Shown here: piece after piece, positions 1-6,267 of the stretch
Layout of the letters: the number at the start of each line of letters is the position of its first letter
How positions within the stretch are numbered: the stretch's first letter is position 1
NCBI GenBank assembly: GCA_022865545.1
Contig: JALHTA010000452.1
Span: forward strand, 1 to 6,417
Length of the DNA stretch: 6,417 bases
DNA from: Actinomycetota bacterium
Lineage (GTDB): Bacteria > Actinomycetota > Humimicrobiia > Humimicrobiales > Humimicrobiaceae
Direction: 5' to 3'
Program-made: the position numbers and the translations under genes
Notes under the pieces: generated by a model
What the model was told of the DNA's origin: nothing
What the model saw: the letters and a program-made list of their open reading frames with translations, nothing else
The model's database searches: none

Positions 1-110
1 AAAGATTCTTGAGAAATATATTTTTCCAGCTATTAATTAGATATTGATTAAACTTTTCTGTCTTTTTTTTGAATCTAATCATTAAGATATCTATGACACA
101 TTTGTCTTAG

Positions 111-135
111 TGATTGGGGAGAGAGGATTCGAACC
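111..135 (-). pseudogene. 3' fragment of a tRNA gene (Gln-like acceptor), decayed gene or integration scar
   Basis: Read on the minus strand, the stretch starts with GG, then the T-loop TTCGAAT, then CCTCT (3' half of a T stem), then CTCCCCA (3' half of an acceptor stem), then A as discriminator, then TCA, one base from an encoded CCA. The matching 5' acceptor would be TGGGGAG; a TGGGG start is typical of tRNA-Gln. The bases before the T-loop (TTCATGG) do not pair with the T-stem half, and the 55 bases between this fragment and the tRNA-Arg gene are AT-rich with no D arm or anticodon arm. The piece therefore cannot be a working tRNA. A fragment running from the T-loop to the 3' end is what tyrosine-recombinase integration at tRNA genes leaves behind, but simple decay of a second tRNA in a tandem pair explains it equally well. 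Confidence 0.6.
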
Positions 136-160
136 ATGAATAATTTATCTATAATTATAT

Positions 161-187
161 AAAAATTAGTATTAATACAAGTATTAA
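161..187 (-). terminator. Possible weak terminator after tRNA-Arg
   Basis: Just after the CCA end on the minus strand there is an AT-only inverted repeat, TTAATA-CTTG-TATTAA (plus-strand 172-187), followed after about six bases by TTTTT (161-165). The stem contains no strong G-C pairs and the T run is displaced, so this is a poor intrinsic terminator. It is listed because of its position directly after the tRNA. Confidence 0.25.
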
Positions 188-189
188 GA

Positions 190-266
190 TGGTGTCCCTG
201 GGCAGATTCGAACTGCCGACACCAGGTTTAGGAAACCTGTGCTCTATCCATCTGAGCTACAGGGAC
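190..266 (-). tRNA. tRNA-Arg (anticodon CCU)
   Basis: The minus strand folds as a complete cloverleaf. Acceptor GTCCCTG pairs perfectly with CAGGGAC. T8-A9 follow, then D stem GCTC/GAGC with a nine-base loop. The anticodon stem CAGGT/ACCTG encloses the loop TTCCTAA, giving anticodon CCT at positions 34-36. The variable loop is the short GTGTC, and T stem GGCAG/CTGCC closes the loop TTCGAAT. The discriminator is A and the CCA end is encoded (plus-strand 190-192). The anticodon CCU reads AGG. AGG is the commonest arginine codon in the plus-strand operon of this window, so this is a heavily used isoacceptor rather than a rare one. A strong promoter lies immediately upstream, so the gene need not depend on read-through from ddl. 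Confidence 0.97.
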
Positions 267-275
267 ACAGAGCAA

Positions 276-304
276 ATAGTAGCAGAGCAAATTAAGGTTG
301 TCAA
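276..304 (-). promoter_or_regulatory. Sigma-70-type promoter of tRNA-Arg
   Basis: On the minus strand a perfect -35 box TTGACA (304-299) is separated by exactly 17 bases from TACTAT (281-276), which matches the TATAAT consensus at five of six positions. Transcription starting about seven bases after the -10 box would begin near 269, giving a leader of only a few bases before the mature tRNA 5' end at 266. Box quality, spacing and placement agree, making this the best-supported promoter in the window. Confidence 0.85.
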
Positions 305-337
305 AGTAAAAAACAAGCTTTAAAAACCCTGATATTG

Positions 338-358
338 GCATCATAATATACATAATGC
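338..358. terminator. Hairpin between ddl and the tRNA, possible terminator
   Basis: GCATCAT (338-344) and ATAATGC (352-358) form a seven-pair stem with one mismatch. On the plus strand it is followed directly by TTTTTT (359-364), the classical layout, but no plus-strand gene lies to its left in the window. On the minus strand, downstream of ddl, the nearest T runs are TTTTT about ten bases past the stem and TTTTTT further on. It may end the ddl transcript before the tRNA promoter, but the stem is weak. Confidence 0.25.
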
Positions 359-408
359 TTTTTTAATATCTTAATGACCCAAAGACTTGTTCAGCAGCCA
401 AATATTGC

Positions 409-1365
409 CTATTCAAGAGATATATTTATAATCCGTTCTACAAGATCCTCAAATGACATCCCTGATTCTTCAGCAGCCATAGGAAGCAAGCTGGTATCGG
501 TCATTCCAGGTGAGGTATTTAGTTCAAGGACATAGGGTTTTCTGTCTTTTTTTCCGAGGATTATATCGACCCTTGAAAGATTTTTACATTTTAATGCCTT
601 ATGTACATCAAGTGCTACTTTTTTTACTTTACTTAACTCATCTTCCGGGATCCTTGCAGGTACAAAATATTCAGTCTCTCCGACCCTGGATCTTGATTCA
701 AAATCAAAGAAATTATTTACAGGCACTATCTCTACTACAGGCAGGACCTCTGGTTTGTTCTTTCCTATAATACTTACAGCAAGTTCAATACCAGAAATAA
801 ATCTTTCAAGGATGACTTTCTTGTTATATCCCAGAGCTGAGATAATCGCATCTGCAAGATCTTCTTCATTTTCAACCAGTCTGATCCCGAGAGCGGACCC
901 CTGAGCCGAAGGTTTGACAACAAGCGGCAAACCGATCTTTTTTACTATATGGGGTAGAAGTTTTGAGGCTCCCAATTCCCTGAAAGAACTAGCATTTAAA
1001 AAATAAAATGGCGGTGTAGGTATCTCCAGACTTTCAAATATCTGTTTTGAGATTATTTTATCAAAACTAAGCACATTAGGATAAACTCCCGGACCGGTAT
1101 ACGGTATTCCCAGGACCTCAAGGATCTCCTGAATGGTCCCATCCTCTCCATCTTTCCCATGTAGCGCTATATAGGCAAGATCGATTTTTTCAGAAGTCAG
1201 GTTTTCCACAATAGACTGGTCCACATCCAGCTTTATAACATGATGCCCCAGCTTCCTTAAAGCATTGGAGACACGTTGGCCACTCTTTATCGATATCTCC
1301 CTTTCGAGGGATCTCCCCCCCATTAAAACTGCGATACTTCTTTTTTTCATTTTAACCACTCTCAT
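409..1365 (-). CDS. ddl: D-alanine:D-alanine ligase
   Basis: This ATP-grasp ligase joins two D-alanines with ATP in the cytoplasm, making the dipeptide for UDP-MurNAc-pentapeptide in peptidoglycan synthesis. At 318 residues it has the family's usual length. Visible blocks: GGRSLEREIS (17-26, with the substrate Glu at 21), HGKDGEDGTIQ (69-79), GIPYTGPGV (86-94), VVKPSAQGSALGI (149-161, Ser157 of the serine loop), ERFISGIEL (187-195), SRVDI (264-268, Arg265), and the metal/ATP segment LELNTSPGMT (280-289, Glu281 and Asn283). The omega-loop region reads DFESRS (221-226) where most family members have DYEAKY, so the conserved tyrosine appears to be Ser226. Start: the first ATG (1365) has no Shine-Dalgarno. 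Met6 (1350) is preceded by GAGAGTGG and gives the usual MKK-IAVLMGG opening, so a 313-residue form is quite possible. It lies 16 bases after the aminotransferase stop and is probably co-transcribed with it. Confidence 0.93.
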   Translation of the reverse strand: MRVVKMKKRSIAVLMGGRSLEREISIKSGQRVSNALRKLGHHVIKLDVDQSIVENLTSEKIDLAYIALHGKDGEDGTIQEILEVLGIPYTGPGVYPNVLSFDKIISKQIFESLEIPTPPFYFLNASSFRELGASKLLPHIVKKIGLPLVVKPSAQGSALGIRLVENEEDLADAIISALGYNKKVILERFISGIELAVSIIGKNKPEVLPVVEIVPVNNFFDFESRSRVGETEYFVPARIPEDELSKVKKVALDVHKALKCKNLSRVDIILGKKDRKPYVLELNTSPGMTDTSLLPMAAEESGMSFEDLVERIINISLE

Positions 1366-1381
1366 ATAATAAGATAATGAT

Positions 1382-2632
1382 CTATTTAAAGCTCTTATAT
1401 AATCTGATCTTATCCTTGATTATTTTTGCCAGTATTTTTATTCCTTTTTCAATGTTTTCCCTGCTTTCAGTGCAGAATGCAATTCGTGCAGAGTCCGTAC
1501 CTCTACCGTCAGCATAGAAACCTGTTCCCGGGACAAAAGCAACTTTATTTCTAACAGCATCGGCAAGGATCTCCTTTGTATTAAGAAAATCAGGAACTTT
1601 TAACCAGATAAAGAATCCACCTTTTGGTTTTGACCAGGTAGCTATACTTGAAAGATTTTCTTCCAGGGCCGAAAACATTGTGTCCCTTCTATTTTTATAG
1701 ATCTTTATGAATTCTGTTATATTATTTTTCCATGAAGGATCTGAAAAATATTCATAAGCTATCCTCTGGGAAAATGTGCTATTACACAGTATAGCTGATT
1801 GTACTCCAAGTGTGAGCTTTTCCAGTATAAGATGTGGCGCCACTATCCAGCCGATCCTGAACCCGGGAGCAAATAATTTGGATAAAGTGCTTACATAGAT
1901 GACATTTCTATTGTCTCCTTTACTGTCAAGTTCCTTAATGGTCGGGATTGCTTTTCCTTCATATCTTAGCATCCCATAGGGATTGTCTTCGATTATTATA
2001 GTATTATGCTTCCTGGCCAGATCCAGGAGAGCCTTTCTCCTTTTAAGACTTATAGTGGTCCCCGATGGATTAGAAAAACTTGGTACCACATATATAAATT
2101 TAACTCCGGTCTTTTCCCCTGACAGCTTATTTAGCTTCTTCTCTACTTCGGAGACAATTATTCCGTCCTTATCGATTGGTATTCCTATTATATTGGCTTC
2201 ATAAGCCTTAAAAGCATTAAGTGCCCCAGTATAGCTTGGTGCCTCAGTGATAATCGTATCTCCAGGATCAATAAAAATCTTGGCAAGAAGGTCAAGTGCC
2301 TGTTGTCCACCGGCTGTTATTATAATATCCTCTTCATCCGCTGACACACCTTCCAAAGCCATAACATCGATGAGCCTGGTCCTTAAGGGATAATAACCAG
2401 TAGAATTACCATACTGGAGACTTATCTCTGCATCGGTCCTAAGCGTCCTTTTGATATATCTTTCAAGCTTTTGGTGATTAAGCGCCCTTACCTCAGGAAG
2501 CCCGCCAGCAAAGGATATGATATCGGGACGGGCAGATAATGAAAGCAGATCCCTTATCTCAGATGAAACCATACCTTCCATCCTGCCGGAGTAGAGGTGT
2601 TTCCAATAATCAAATGTAATCTTTTTACTCAT
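1382..2632 (-). CDS. Class I/II PLP-dependent aminotransferase, LysN / 2-aminoadipate aminotransferase-like
   Basis: A fold-type I pyridoxal-phosphate aminotransferase of 416 residues, in the family that includes LysN and the catalytic domain of MocR regulators; no DNA-binding N-terminal domain is present. Diagnostic blocks: SEIRDLL (24-30), ISFAGGLP (39-46), LQYGNSTGYYPLR (72-84), TAGGQQALDL (106-115), VPSFSNPSG (183-191, Asn188), IIEDNPYG (213-220, Asp216 for the PLP nitrogen and Tyr219), STLSKLFAPGFRIGW (248-262, Schiff-base Lys252), GGFFIWL (338-344) and SARIAF (381-386, carboxylate-binding Arg383). These show catalytic competence. The amino donor is not readable; relatives act on 2-aminoadipate, branched-chain, aromatic or other amino acids with 2-oxoglutarate. 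The ATG at 2632 has no clear Shine-Dalgarno, but the first 20 residues fit the family's N-terminal helix, so a later start at Met18 or Met21 is unlikely. It is the first gene of a probable operon with ddl. Confidence 0.9.
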   Translation of the reverse strand: MSKKITFDYWKHLYSGRMEGMVSSEIRDLLSLSARPDIISFAGGLPEVRALNHQKLERYIKRTLRTDAEISLQYGNSTGYYPLRTRLIDVMALEGVSADEEDIIITAGGQQALDLLAKIFIDPGDTIITEAPSYTGALNAFKAYEANIIGIPIDKDGIIVSEVEKKLNKLSGEKTGVKFIYVVPSFSNPSGTTISLKRRKALLDLARKHNTIIIEDNPYGMLRYEGKAIPTIKELDSKGDNRNVIYVSTLSKLFAPGFRIGWIVAPHLILEKLTLGVQSAILCNSTFSQRIAYEYFSDPSWKNNITEFIKIYKNRRDTMFSALEENLSSIATWSKPKGGFFIWLKVPDFLNTKEILADAVRNKVAFVPGTGFYADGRGTDSARIAFCTESRENIEKGIKILAKIIKDKIRLYKSFK

Positions 2633-2670
2633 GGGTACTGCTTACAGTAAAATATTTGACTTAGCGAATA

Positions 2671-2700
2671 ACTATATTAATAACTTAAGTATCTGCTCAA
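2671..2700 (-). promoter_or_regulatory. Candidate promoter of the aminotransferase-ddl operon
   Basis: On the minus strand TTGAGC (2700-2695) and TATAGT (2676-2671) are separated by 18 bases. They match the -35 and -10 consensus at four and five of six positions. The leader to the ATG at 2632 would be about 32 bases. The surrounding DNA is very AT-rich, which raises the chance of accidental matches. Confidence 0.45.
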
Positions 2701-2712
2701 ATAGTAAGTTAT
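2680..2712. promoter_or_regulatory. 8-base inverted repeat over the aminotransferase promoter, candidate operator
   Basis: ATAACTTA (2680-2687) and TAAGTTAT (2705-2712) are perfect inverted repeats with 17 bases between them. They bracket the candidate -35 box and lie inside the divergent intergenic region. Such a spaced palindrome could be a site for a dimeric regulator controlling one or both divergent genes. The bases are almost all A/T, so chance is a serious alternative. Confidence 0.3.
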
Positions 2713-2756
2713 AAATATATATTAAATCAGCCAAAACTTCAAAAAGGATTTATAAG

Positions 2757-2784
2757 TTTAAACAATATTTTTAAGTGATATAAT
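2757..2784 (+). promoter_or_regulatory. Extended -10 promoter of the GNAT gene
   Basis: A perfect TATAAT at 2779-2784 is preceded by TGA, giving the extended -10 form TG-N-TATAAT (2776-2784). The best -35 match is the weak TTTAAA (2757-2762), 16 bases upstream, which is what extended -10 promoters tolerate. The leader to the ATG at 2826 would be about 35 bases. Confidence 0.6.
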
Positions 2785-2802
2785 TAATCGCAGAAATAAA
2801 CA

Positions 2803-2813
2803 GGGGGGGAAGG
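2803..2813 (+). promoter_or_regulatory. G-rich ribosome-binding region of the GNAT gene
   Basis: A run of seven G (2803-2809) is followed by AAGG (2810-2813) in an otherwise AT-rich leader. The GGAAGG at its end is the likely Shine-Dalgarno core, but it sits 12 bases from the ATG, longer than the usual five to nine. The G run could also let the ribosome pair in more than one register. Confidence 0.5.
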
Positions 2814-2825
2814 TTTTTTATAATT

Positions 2826-3527
2826 ATGAGCATAAAAGTGATCATCAGGGATCTTTTTGCTGATAAAATTGAAAAACTTGATATTAAATGTGTTAAGTGT
2901 GATTTCTGGTTTGACTATAATAGTGAGAGTCTTCTAAAAGCTATTTTAAATGTGAAAAGCATTTCCGAAGTAAAGGAATTACTGCAGAGTAAGTTATTTG
3001 AAAAGAATTATAGCAAAGCTTCCCAGAAAAAACTGGCTGTTTTTCAAAATAATGGAGGAATAGTAAAGGGAGACTTTAAAGAAAGAAAATGTGTTGGCAT
3101 CCTTTTTGCTGGAAATTATAGTCTTTTCCCTAAATTAAAATCTTTCAGAGTCTTCCCAACTGATCCAAAAAGTATTTTTCTGGGATGTATATATGTGGAG
3201 CCTGCACAGAAAGGATCGGGGATCGAAAAGAGGCTGCTTATGGAGCTTGAGAAGGATCTATTAAAAAAGAAAGCTGTCTCTATAGAGACAATTGCAAAAA
3301 GGCTGAATGATGATATAGATGAAGATGAATTTGAAAACAGCCCTCTAATATCCTTTAAATTCCTTATAAATAATGGTTTTTACCTCAAAAAAAATGATGA
3401 ACATAATCCTTTGCTGAGACTGGATATTCAAAGTATTGTCAATAATTTCGCAATAGAAGATCTGATTCTTGAAAAACTTGCCTATAAGAAGGTGGCCAGG
3501 AATCCGGTTATAATCAAGCAGAAATGA
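2826..3527 (+). CDS. GNAT-family N-acetyltransferase-like protein (diverged)
   Basis: The 233-residue product has the layout of an uncharacterised GNAT group in anaerobes that opens with an acidic-basic strand and a Cys/Trp motif. Here that is CVKCDFWFD (22-30). Later come a strand with GILFAGNYSLFP (91-102), the acetyl-CoA segment GCIYVEPAQKGSGIEKRLLMEL (120-141), a helix and strand VSIETIAKR (151-159), and SFKFLINNGFYLKKNDEHNPLLRLDI (176-201), the usual C-terminal FYxxNGF-type block. The pyrophosphate-binding loop, usually Q/R-x-x-G-x-G/A, reads K-G-S-G-I-E, so the last small residue is Glu134 and activity is uncertain. Cys22 and Cys25 form a CxxC pair that might bind metal or act in catalysis. 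The acceptor substrate is unknown. The gene is monocistronic, diverges from the aminotransferase, and looks more AT-rich than its neighbours. Confidence 0.75.
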   Translation: MSIKVIIRDLFADKIEKLDIKCVKCDFWFDYNSESLLKAILNVKSISEVKELLQSKLFEKNYSKASQKKLAVFQNNGGIVKGDFKERKCVGILFAGNYSLFPKLKSFRVFPTDPKSIFLGCIYVEPAQKGSGIEKRLLMELEKDLLKKKAVSIETIAKRLNDDIDEDEFENSPLISFKFLINNGFYLKKNDEHNPLLRLDIQSIVNNFAIEDLILEKLAYKKVARNPVIIKQK

Positions 3528-3615
3528 TCACTCGATCAGAGATTTCCTATATATTTAATAGACCCCAGATGAATCTACAGGATATTTTTTAAATTATCGT
3601 GATAGGAATGTATAA

Positions 3616-3636
3616 ATAAATTATTTTCTAATTTAT
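3616..3636. promoter_or_regulatory. AT-only inverted repeat upstream of the dehydrogenase operon
   Basis: ATAAATTA (3616-3623) and TAATTTAT (3629-3636) are perfect inverted repeats around a five-base spacer, 60-80 bases before the dehydrogenase start. A TATAAT overlaps the right arm (3634-3639) and could be the operon's -10 box, but no acceptable -35 lies 16-18 bases before it. The element could be an operator or simply a product of the AT-rich spacer; the rest of 3528-3696 shows nothing clear. Confidence 0.25.
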
Positions 3637-3696
3637 AATTATATGCATAATCCTTAGATAAATATTTTAAGAATAAGAGTAAAGATAAAGGAATAA

Positions 3697-4746
3697 ATGA
3701 AGATAGAGAAAAATAAAAAAATGAAGGCGCAGCTTTTCTATGGTCCCGGCGATATAAGGTTTGAGGAAACAGATATCCCCCGGATAGGCCCGGGGGAAGC
3801 TCTTGTGAAGATTAAGAGCGCCCTTACCTGCGGTTCGGATTTAAAGACTTATAAGAGGGGACATCCCACTATGATAGTCAAGGGTTCTGTATTCGGCCAT
3901 GAATGGGCTGGAGATATAGTAGAGCTGGGTAAAGGCGTAAAAGACTTTGCTATTGGTGACAGGGTAGTAGCAGCAAATTCAGTACCTTGCTTTAAGTGTT
4001 ATTACTGCAAACTTGAACGCTATTCGATGTGTGAGAATATAGTTTATAATAATGGGGCATATGCAGAGTATATAAAAATACCTGCAAATATATTGCCTAT
4101 TAATACATTGAAGATCCCGAAACATCTAGAGTATAAGCAAGCTGCACTTACGGAACCACTTGCCTGTGCCGTCCATGGGATAGACCAGTCAAATATAACC
4201 GAAGGTGATATTGTTGCTGTAAACGGGGCAGGTCCTATTGGATTATTCTTTGTGGCTCTTGCAAAACTTAAAGGGGCAGTTGTAATATCTTCCGACCTTT
4301 CTGATGAAAGACTCAAAGTCGCAGAAGAGCTGGGAGCTGATCATATTGTAAATGCTACTGAAGTAGATGACCAGGTAGAGGCGGTAAGGGCCCTTACTAC
4401 CGGAGGTAGGGGAGTTGATGTTGCAATAGAAGCTACCGGTTTTCCAAAAGTATGGGAAATGACGATACTGATGGCAAGAAAAGGAGGTACCGTAAACCTG
4501 TTTGGAGGTTGTGCCTCCGGAACATCTATTACGATAGATACACAGTTACTTCATTATAATGAGTTGACAATAAAGGGAGTCTACCACCTCACCCCATACT
4601 ATTTCAGGAAAGCATTTAAACTTATGGAAAAGGGGTTATTTGATACATTAAAATTTATTACTTCAGATATGCCTCTTGAAAAGCTAGCAGATGCCCTGGA
4701 GCTTATGGGGGAGCAGAAGGGTATAAAATATAATATTACAAATTAA
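3697..4746 (+). CDS. Zinc-dependent medium-chain dehydrogenase (threonine/polyol dehydrogenase-like)
   Basis: A cytosolic NAD(P)-linked medium-chain dehydrogenase/reductase of 349 residues, close to the family norm. Catalytic zinc ligands are visible as Cys45 (TCGSDLK), His68-Glu69 (GHEWAG) and Glu153 (TEPLAC). The structural zinc lobe is complete, with Cys98, Cys101, Cys104 and Cys112. The Rossmann motif is GAGPIG (177-182), and Asp200 at the end of the second strand (ISSDLS) favours NAD over NADP. The layout resembles L-threonine 3-dehydrogenase, sorbitol dehydrogenase and galactitol-1-phosphate dehydrogenase; the exact alcohol cannot be told. The ATG at 3697 follows AAAGGA with only four bases between. 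Met9 (3721) gives the more typical MKAQLFYGPGD opening and may be the true start. It is the first gene of an operon with trpB2, whose ribosome-binding site starts directly after its TAA. Confidence 0.92.
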   Translation: MKIEKNKKMKAQLFYGPGDIRFEETDIPRIGPGEALVKIKSALTCGSDLKTYKRGHPTMIVKGSVFGHEWAGDIVELGKGVKDFAIGDRVVAANSVPCFKCYYCKLERYSMCENIVYNNGAYAEYIKIPANILPINTLKIPKHLEYKQAALTEPLACAVHGIDQSNITEGDIVAVNGAGPIGLFFVALAKLKGAVVISSDLSDERLKVAEELGADHIVNATEVDDQVEAVRALTTGGRGVDVAIEATGFPKVWEMTILMARKGGTVNLFGGCASGTSITIDTQLLHYNELTIKGVYHLTPYYFRKAFKLMEKGLFDTLKFITSDMPLEKLADALELMGEQKGIKYNITN

Positions 4747-4761
4747 GGAAGGAAGTGAATA

Positions 4762-6126
4762 ATGGCAAAGGATGAAGAAAAAAAGATATTTCTTACCGAG
4801 GAGGAGATGCCGAGGCAGTGGTATAATATAAACCCGGATCTACCTAAACCACTTGCACCTCCGCTAAATCCACAAACCGGAAAACCATTGGGACCTGATG
4901 ACTTATCAGTTCTTTTCCCGATGGAACTCATCAAACAGGAAATGAGCATGGACAATTACATTGATATCCCGGAAGAATTAGTGGAGATATACAGGATCTG
5001 GAGACCTTCACCTCTCATAAGGGCAACAAGACTGGAGAAATTTCTGGATACCCCGGCAAAGATCTATTATAAGAATGAAAGTGTCAGCCCTGCAGGAAGC
5101 CATAAGCCTAATACTGCGATCGCGCAGGCATATTACAACAAAAAAGAAGGAGTAAAAAAGATAGCCACTGAGACAGGAGCAGGACAGTGGGGAAGTGCCC
5201 TTGCTTTTGCGTGTAATCTGCTTGAAATCGAGCTGACTGTATATATGGTAAAAGTAAGCTATCAGCAGAAACCCTATAGAAGAAGCCTGATGCACCTATG
5301 GGGAGCTGAAGTCTTTGCCTCACCAACAGACAGGACCGAAGCCGGAAGAGCCATGCTGGCTCAAGATCCTGACTCTCCCGGTTCACTGGGATTAGCCATT
5401 AGCGAAGCTGTGGAACATGCGGCTAAAAGCGGCGGGGATACAAAGTATTCACTGGGAAGCGTGCTGAATCATGTAATACTGCATCAATCCATTGTCGGGC
5501 TTGAAACTAAAAAACAGTTTGAAAAAATTGGGTTATACCCCGATATCCTTATAGGTTGTATTGGCGGCGGAAGTAATTTTGGCGGCTTTGTTTTTCCTTT
5601 TATCCCGGATAAAAAAGCAGGAAAAGATATCAGGATCATTGCTGCAGAGCCTATTGCATGTCCGACTGTTACAAAGGGTCCATACACTTATGATTATGGC
5701 GATACTGCAAAGATGGCTCCAATTGTAAAGATGTACTCTTTGGGCCATGATTTTATTCCTGCACCGATCCATGCAGGGGGCTTGAGGTATCATGGAATGG
5801 CACCGCAGGTCAGTCTTCTTGCTGCTGAAAAGATGATCGAGGCTGTAGCTCTTCCGCAAAACCCTGTTTTTGAAGCAGCAATTACTTTTGCGAGAACAGA
5901 GGGAATAGTGCCTGCACCTGAAACAGCTCATGCAATAAGGGTAGCGATGGACGAGGCGATAAAATGCAAGGAAACTGGTGAAGAGAAAGTCATAGCATTT
6001 AATTTCAGCGGACATGGACATTTTGACCTTTCGGCTTATGATGCTTATTTGAGCGGTAAATTGGAAGACTATGAATATCCTGATGAGAAGATAAAAGAAT
6101 CTCTCAAGAATCTGCCGAAAGTATAG
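4762..6126 (+). CDS. trpB: TrpB2-type tryptophan synthase beta chain-like PLP enzyme
   Basis: The 454-residue product belongs to the TrpB2 branch of tryptophan synthase beta chains, longer than canonical TrpB1 (about 400) and usually not bound to TrpA. Marks: N-terminal extension with PRQWYNI (17-23), [12 protein letters not shown] (81-92), PLP lysine Lys115 in AGSHKPN (111-117), [12 protein letters not shown] (137-148, catalytic Glu137), phosphate-binding [11 protein letters not shown] (265-275), [12 protein letters not shown] (337-348) and [14 protein letters not shown] (414-427). Known TrpB2 enzymes condense indole with L-serine (or O-phosphoserine in some archaea); some may serve indole salvage or serine deamination. 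All catalytic blocks look intact. GGAAGG (4747-4752) lies nine bases before the ATG and 15 bases separate the gene from the dehydrogenase, so the two are co-translated from one mRNA. No trpA, trpC or trpD is present. All 13 arginines use AGG or AGA. Confidence 0.95.
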   Translation: MAKDEEKKIFLTEEEMPRQWYNINPDLPKPLAPPLNPQTGKPLGPDDLSVLFPMELIKQEMSMDNYIDIPEELVEIYRIWRPSPLIRATRLEKFLDTPAKIYYKNESVSPAGSHKPNTAIAQAYYNKKEGVKKIATETGAGQWGSALAFACNLLEIELTVYMVKVSYQQKPYRRSLMHLWGAEVFASPTDRTEAGRAMLAQDPDSPGSLGLAISEAVEHAAKSGGDTKYSLGSVLNHVILHQSIVGLETKKQFEKIGLYPDILIGCIGGGSNFGGFVFPFIPDKKAGKDIRIIAAEPIACPTVTKGPYTYDYGDTAKMAPIVKMYSLGHDFIPAPIHAGGLRYHGMAPQVSLLAAEKMIEAVALPQNPVFEAAITFARTEGIVPAPETAHAIRVAMDEAIKCKETGEEKVIAFNFSGHGHFDLSAYDAYLSGKLEDYEYPDEKIKESLKNLPKV

Positions 6127-6145
6127 GAAACATAAGAAGTAAGAC

Positions 6146-6173
6146 AGGACCATACTATAAATATAGAGGTCCT
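6146..6173 (+). terminator. Candidate terminator of the dehydrogenase-trpB2 operon
   Basis: AGGACC (6146-6151) pairs with GGTCCT (6168-6173), and an inner CTAT/ATAG extends the stem across a small asymmetric bulge, 20 bases after the trpB2 stop. The T-rich tract comes about 12 bases later (TTTTT at 6186-6190), later than ideal. It may act together with the next hairpin. Confidence 0.4.
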
Positions 6174-6192
6174 ATGTGTTTACTGTTTTTAG

Positions 6193-6226
6193 CAGGGAGC
6201 GGCCCCTTAAAAGGGCTAGCTCCCTG
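6193..6226. repeat. GC-rich hairpin, 8-base perfect outer stem
   Basis: CAGGGAGC (6193-6200) pairs perfectly with GCTCCCTG (6219-6226), and an inner GCCC/GGGC (6202-6205 with 6213-6216) closes the structure over a seven-base loop. This is the most stable hairpin after the operon. No T run follows on either strand, so it is not a classical intrinsic terminator; it could protect the mRNA 3' end, assist termination or belong to a structured RNA. Confidence 0.55.
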
Positions 6227-6267
6227 TCTAATAAGCTATAGGATCTCCCGGCAGACTACTATAGTAT

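Noticed and set aside
111..189. A second complete tRNA gene upstream of the fragment
   Set aside because: No D arm, anticodon arm or 5' acceptor half can be found between the fragment and tRNA-Arg; only the 3' end remains.
190..304. Archaeal origin of the window
   Set aside because: The near-consensus sigma-70 promoter, encoded CCA and Ddl point to Bacteria, although the TrpB2 and LysN-like families are also found in Archaea.
682..705. VanA-type resistance ligase
   Set aside because: The loop is not lengthened in the VanA manner and there is no vanH, vanX or regulator gene next to it; the rest of the protein reads as an ordinary Ddl.
510..770. 86-codon plus-strand open frame inside ddl
   Set aside because: It is antisense to conserved ddl sequence, with no start signal and no recognisable motif.
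4743..4955. 70-codon minus-strand open frame across the start of trpB2
   Set aside because: It overlaps the ribosome-binding site and N-terminus of a confident gene and has no features of its own.
5008..5386. Two overlapping minus-strand open frames of 92-95 codons inside trpB2
   Set aside because: They are shadows of the trpB2 reading frame; the products look like low-complexity antisense translations and overlap each other in different frames.
5533..6153. 206-codon open frame on the minus strand opposite trpB2
   Set aside because: It lies wholly antisense to a gene with intact catalytic motifs, its product is rich in Cys, Ser and Phe runs with no recognisable domain, and no ribosome-binding site stands out.
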